In this document: positions 61,932-64,000 of the stretch, one piece after another
Numbering within the stretch: the stretch's first letter is position 1
Layout of the letters: every line of letters starts with the position of its first letter
Source of the DNA: CAWGYT01 sp963826795
GTDB lineage: Bacteria > Planctomycetota > Planctomycetia > Pirellulales > Pirellulaceae
Length of the DNA: 64,000 nucleotides
Direction: 5' to 3'
Assembly (NCBI GenBank): GCA_963826795.1
Contig: CAWGYT010000020.1
Location: 186,001-250,000 of the forward strand
Notes under the pieces: generated by a model
The model's input: the letters and a program-made list of their open reading frames with translations, nothing else
Told to the model about the DNA's origin: nothing
The model's database searches: none
Made by a program: the position numbers and the translations under genes

Positions 61932-63128
61932 TTACGTTACGTTGGACCGGCTGGTCCGGTACACCTCGTTGGCGGCGGCGACCCCCGCGCCGGGTTCGCT
62001 GCGGTACTGCTGTTCGGCCAGCAATTGCTCGAGCGCCGCGAGGAAAAGCAGGACATTGGACGCGCGCGAACCATAACCCATGAGACCGACCCGCCAGACC
62101 TTGCCCTTGAAGGCTCCCAGGCCCGCCCCGATTTCGATTCCGAAGCGGTTCAGCAGTTCGTTCCGCACGCGGGCGTCGTCCACGCCGTCAGGGATCCGGA
62201 CCGCATTCAGCATCGGCAGCTGGTGACCCTCCTGAGCCGTGTAGTGAATTCCCAAGGCCGCGAGGCCGGCTTTCAGCGCTTGGTGATTCAGAGTGTGACG
62301 GCGAAAGCTGGCCTCCAGGCCTTCGGTCAACAACAGACGCAGCGCTTCGTGGAGGGCATAAGTCATGTTGATCGGGGCGGTGTGATGATAGACGCGTTCC
62401 TCGCCCCAGTATGAGGCGAGCATCGTGAGGTCCAGGTACCAGCTCTGAACCTTCGTCCGGCGCTGAAGGACGGCCTCAACGGCGCGCGGATTGAACGAAA
62501 CCGGCGCCAGGCCCGGAGGACAGCTCAAACATTTCTGAGTCCCCGAGTAGATCGCTTCGACGCCCCATGCATCGACCTCGACCGGCAGTCCGCCGAGACC
62601 CGTCACGGCGTCCACCACGAGCATCGCGCCCGCGTCATGTACCAGATCCGCCAGCTCGGGAATCGGTTGCCAGGCCCCCGTGGAGGTCTCGGCCAATACC
62701 AGCCCCACCACCTTCGGCTTGACACGTGCCAAGAGCGGCTTGAGGTCGTCCGACGTGAACACTTCTCCCCAGGGCCGCTCCATTCGCGTCACTTCGGCGC
62801 CGGCGCGAGCGGCGACGTCCGACATGCGAGCCCCGAAGACTCCGTTCACGCCGACGATCATCGAGTCGCCGGGTTCGATCAGGTTGACGACCGTCGCCTC
62901 CATCCCGGCGGATCCCGTTCCGCTGACGGCAAAGGTCATGGGGTTCGTGGTTTGAAACACCTGACGCAGCATCCCTTGCAGCTCGTCCATGATCTTGAGG
63001 TAGGCGGGGTCCAAGTGTCCGACCGTGCCACGTCCCAGCGCCGTGAGGACATTCGGGTGAATGTCGCTCGGGCCGGGTCCCATCAGGATACGGACGGGAG
63101 GATCGAGCGGCGGGGCAACATTCGCCAT
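61932..63128 (-). CDS. Class V aminotransferase (alanine-glyoxylate / serine-pyruvate type)
   Basis: The protein has 398 residues, the usual length. The N-terminal LMGPGPSDIHPNVLTA, the PLP Asp in LVVDAVTGLGGLPVEVD and Lys199 in YSGTQKCLSCPPG are characteristic of alanine-glyoxylate and serine-pyruvate aminotransferases. It transfers an amino group to glyoxylate or a related keto acid using PLP, in the cytoplasm. It is convergent with the RluD-like gene (20-base gap). Preference for alanine or serine cannot be read from sequence. Confidence 0.93.
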   Translation of the reverse strand: MANVAPPLDPPVRILMGPGPSDIHPNVLTALGRGTVGHLDPAYLKIMDELQGMLRQVFQTTNPMTFAVSGTGSAGMEATVVNLIEPGDSMIVGVNGVFGARMSDVAARAGAEVTRMERPWGEVFTSDDLKPLLARVKPKVVGLVLAETSTGAWQPIPELADLVHDAGAMLVVDAVTGLGGLPVEVDAWGVEAIYSGTQKCLSCPPGLAPVSFNPRAVEAVLQRRTKVQSWYLDLTMLASYWGEERVYHHTAPINMTYALHEALRLLLTEGLEASFRRHTLNHQALKAGLAALGIHYTAQEGHQLPMLNAVRIPDGVDDARVRNELLNRFGIEIGAGLGAFKGKVWRVGLMGYGSRASNVLLFLAALEQLLAEQQYRSEPGAGVAAANEVYRTSRSNVT

Positions 63129-63412
63129 GGGGAAGACTCCTGGTCAACGGGCATAACCATCCGACGCGAGCGAGGACCGTGCGGACCTGCAAGCTCAGCG
63201 TGTCGTTGTATCCGGCAGGCGAGTTTGTTGCCAGTCTCCTTGCAGCCGGACGAGCGGTTATACTGTGACTGGATTTCTGTCCGTGGCCCCCGCGCTTCCC
63301 TGCGTTCGCCCGCAGGCGTTACGACAATTGACAGCCGCAATCGTTCGCGACTGCCGTGACGCCCAGGACGCGCCGAGGGGATGGCTTCGCCTAATTTGGG
63401 AGCGATCGACCC
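63129..63412. other. Intergenic region, 284 bp
   Basis: A divergent region between the aminotransferase and the alkaline phosphatase-like gene. It contains TATACT at 63259-63264, which could be a -10 for the phosphatase gene, but no good -35. Nothing else is recognised. Confidence 0.4.
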
Positions 63413-64000
63413 GTGATTCGCAAATTTCAACGTTTGGTTGTCTTTGGAGCTTGGATGTGGGGCACCTTGGGAGCCGGCAACGTGCCGTTGTCGGCGGACA
63501 AGATTCGGGATCTGCAGCGCGAGGCAGAGGAACAAAAGAGCGCCGAATGGGGACACTGGGGAAAGGACGCGACGCGCTATTCGAGCTGGACCAATCACTC
63601 GAACCGGCTGATTCCGATTTACACGTTCGGAATGAAGTTGGACGCCTATCGCGGAGCGAACAGCCCGTATCGCGACCCGCAGAAGATCGAAAAACTCTAC
63701 GGGTATCTGCCCCAGGGCGTGGTCAATTCCAACGCCGACTATTTTGACCAAACCGATCTGTATCGAATCCAGCAGGACGCCATTCAAGCTGGGAAGAAAC
63801 ACATTATCTTGTTCGTGTTTGACGGGATGGATTGGCAAACGACGCAGGCGGCGGCCATCTATCACTCGGGGAAAGTCTATGATTCCGGTCGCGGTTCCGG
63901 GCTCGCGTTTCAAGACTACCGTGGGACCGAGACCGACTACGGCTCCTTCGTTTCCAGCCCGCACAACACAGGCACGAACGCCGATTTGAATGCCCAGACG
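63413..64000 (+). CDS. Alkaline phosphatase family protein, N-terminal part
   Basis: The frame from GTG 63413 is open to the window end (196 codons, no stop), with GGGAG about ten bases upstream. The N-terminus has a hydrophobic signal-like stretch (LVVFGAWMWGTLGAG). IILFVFDGMDWQTT is the first metal-binding motif of alkaline phosphatases, and YGSFVSSPHNTGTNADLN corresponds to the region before the nucleophile. The long linker GYLPQGVVNSNADYFD is like that in planctomycete members. Catalytic residues beyond the window are not seen, so activity is inferred from family only. Confidence 0.8.
   Translation, partial: MIRKFQRLVVFGAWMWGTLGAGNVPLSADKIRDLQREAEEQKSAEWGHWGKDATRYSSWTNHSNRLIPIYTFGMKLDAYRGANSPYRDPQKIEKLYGYLPQGVVNSNADYFDQTDLYRIQQDAIQAGKKHIILFVFDGMDWQTTQAAAIYHSGKVYDSGRGSGLAFQDYRGTETDYGSFVSSPHNTGTNADLNAQT

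Noticed and set aside
63083..63964. 293-residue frame on the minus strand
   Set aside because: It is antisense to the alkaline phosphatase-like gene, which carries the DGMD metal motif and a ribosome-binding site.

Overview
This looks like chromosomal DNA from a GC-rich planctomycete, probably Pirellulales-like. The supporting families are: very large secreted proteins with the LE-x-R-x-LLA N-terminal motif (CotH/LTD type), a DUF1559 pseudopilin-like protein, PEP-CTERM proteins with dockerin-like repeats, a PVC-type dehydrogenase with a CxxCH heme site, a sulfatase, and CRTAC1 (FG-GAP plus ASPIC/UnbV) proteins. No rRNA, tRNA, phage, transposase or CRISPR array was seen. Many unbroken genes end in TGA, so the standard code applies.

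Layout: 1-6.7 kb holds a TPR protein end, ExbB and ExbD, and a proline-rich membrane protein ending in an alpha-toroid domain. 6.8-9.7 kb: zinc-ribbon/PH membrane protein, 2-hydroxyacid dehydrogenase, DUF1559 protein. 10.1-25.3 kb: a PEP-CTERM-like protein and a giant (~4,800 aa) surface protein. 25.3-35.9 kb: a repeat block, a remnant of a CRTAC1/TPR gene, an MFS transporter, and two divergent full-length CRTAC1-ASPIC-thioredoxin-TPR paralogues. 36-46.6 kb: PEP-CTERM/dockerin protein, transglutaminase/alpha-beta hydrolase fusion, a second CotH/LTD protein, sulfatase. 46.6-49.6 kb: nitrilase, PIG-L deacetylase, D-threonine-aldolase-like enzyme in a row. 49.6-50.4 kb: a repeat array, then a possible small RNA. 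50.8-64 kb: heme-binding dehydrogenase, FIST protein, metalloprotease, UvrD-like helicase, YfgM-like TPR protein, RluD-like synthase, aminotransferase, and the start of an alkaline phosphatase.

The most interesting signal is in the two CRTAC1 paralogues. Each has one in-frame TGA at the equivalent codon (Asp-Leu-TGA-Ser-Phe-Phe-Trp). In both it is followed after the same distance by a hairpin with a six-base-pair stem and a GGUCG loop, resembling a bacterial SECIS element. The stretch is almost identical at nucleotide level although the flanks have diverged. I infer a selenoprotein family joining an FG-GAP propeller, an ASPIC domain, a WCxxC thioredoxin domain and TPRs.

A caution: at least fifteen single-base frame breaks occur in otherwise well-preserved genes, many being the loss of one base from a short G or C run, plus about sixteen in the two CRTAC1 genes. 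Sequence error is the simplest explanation, but the clustering deserves checking. Protein lengths given as repaired assume these breaks are errors.
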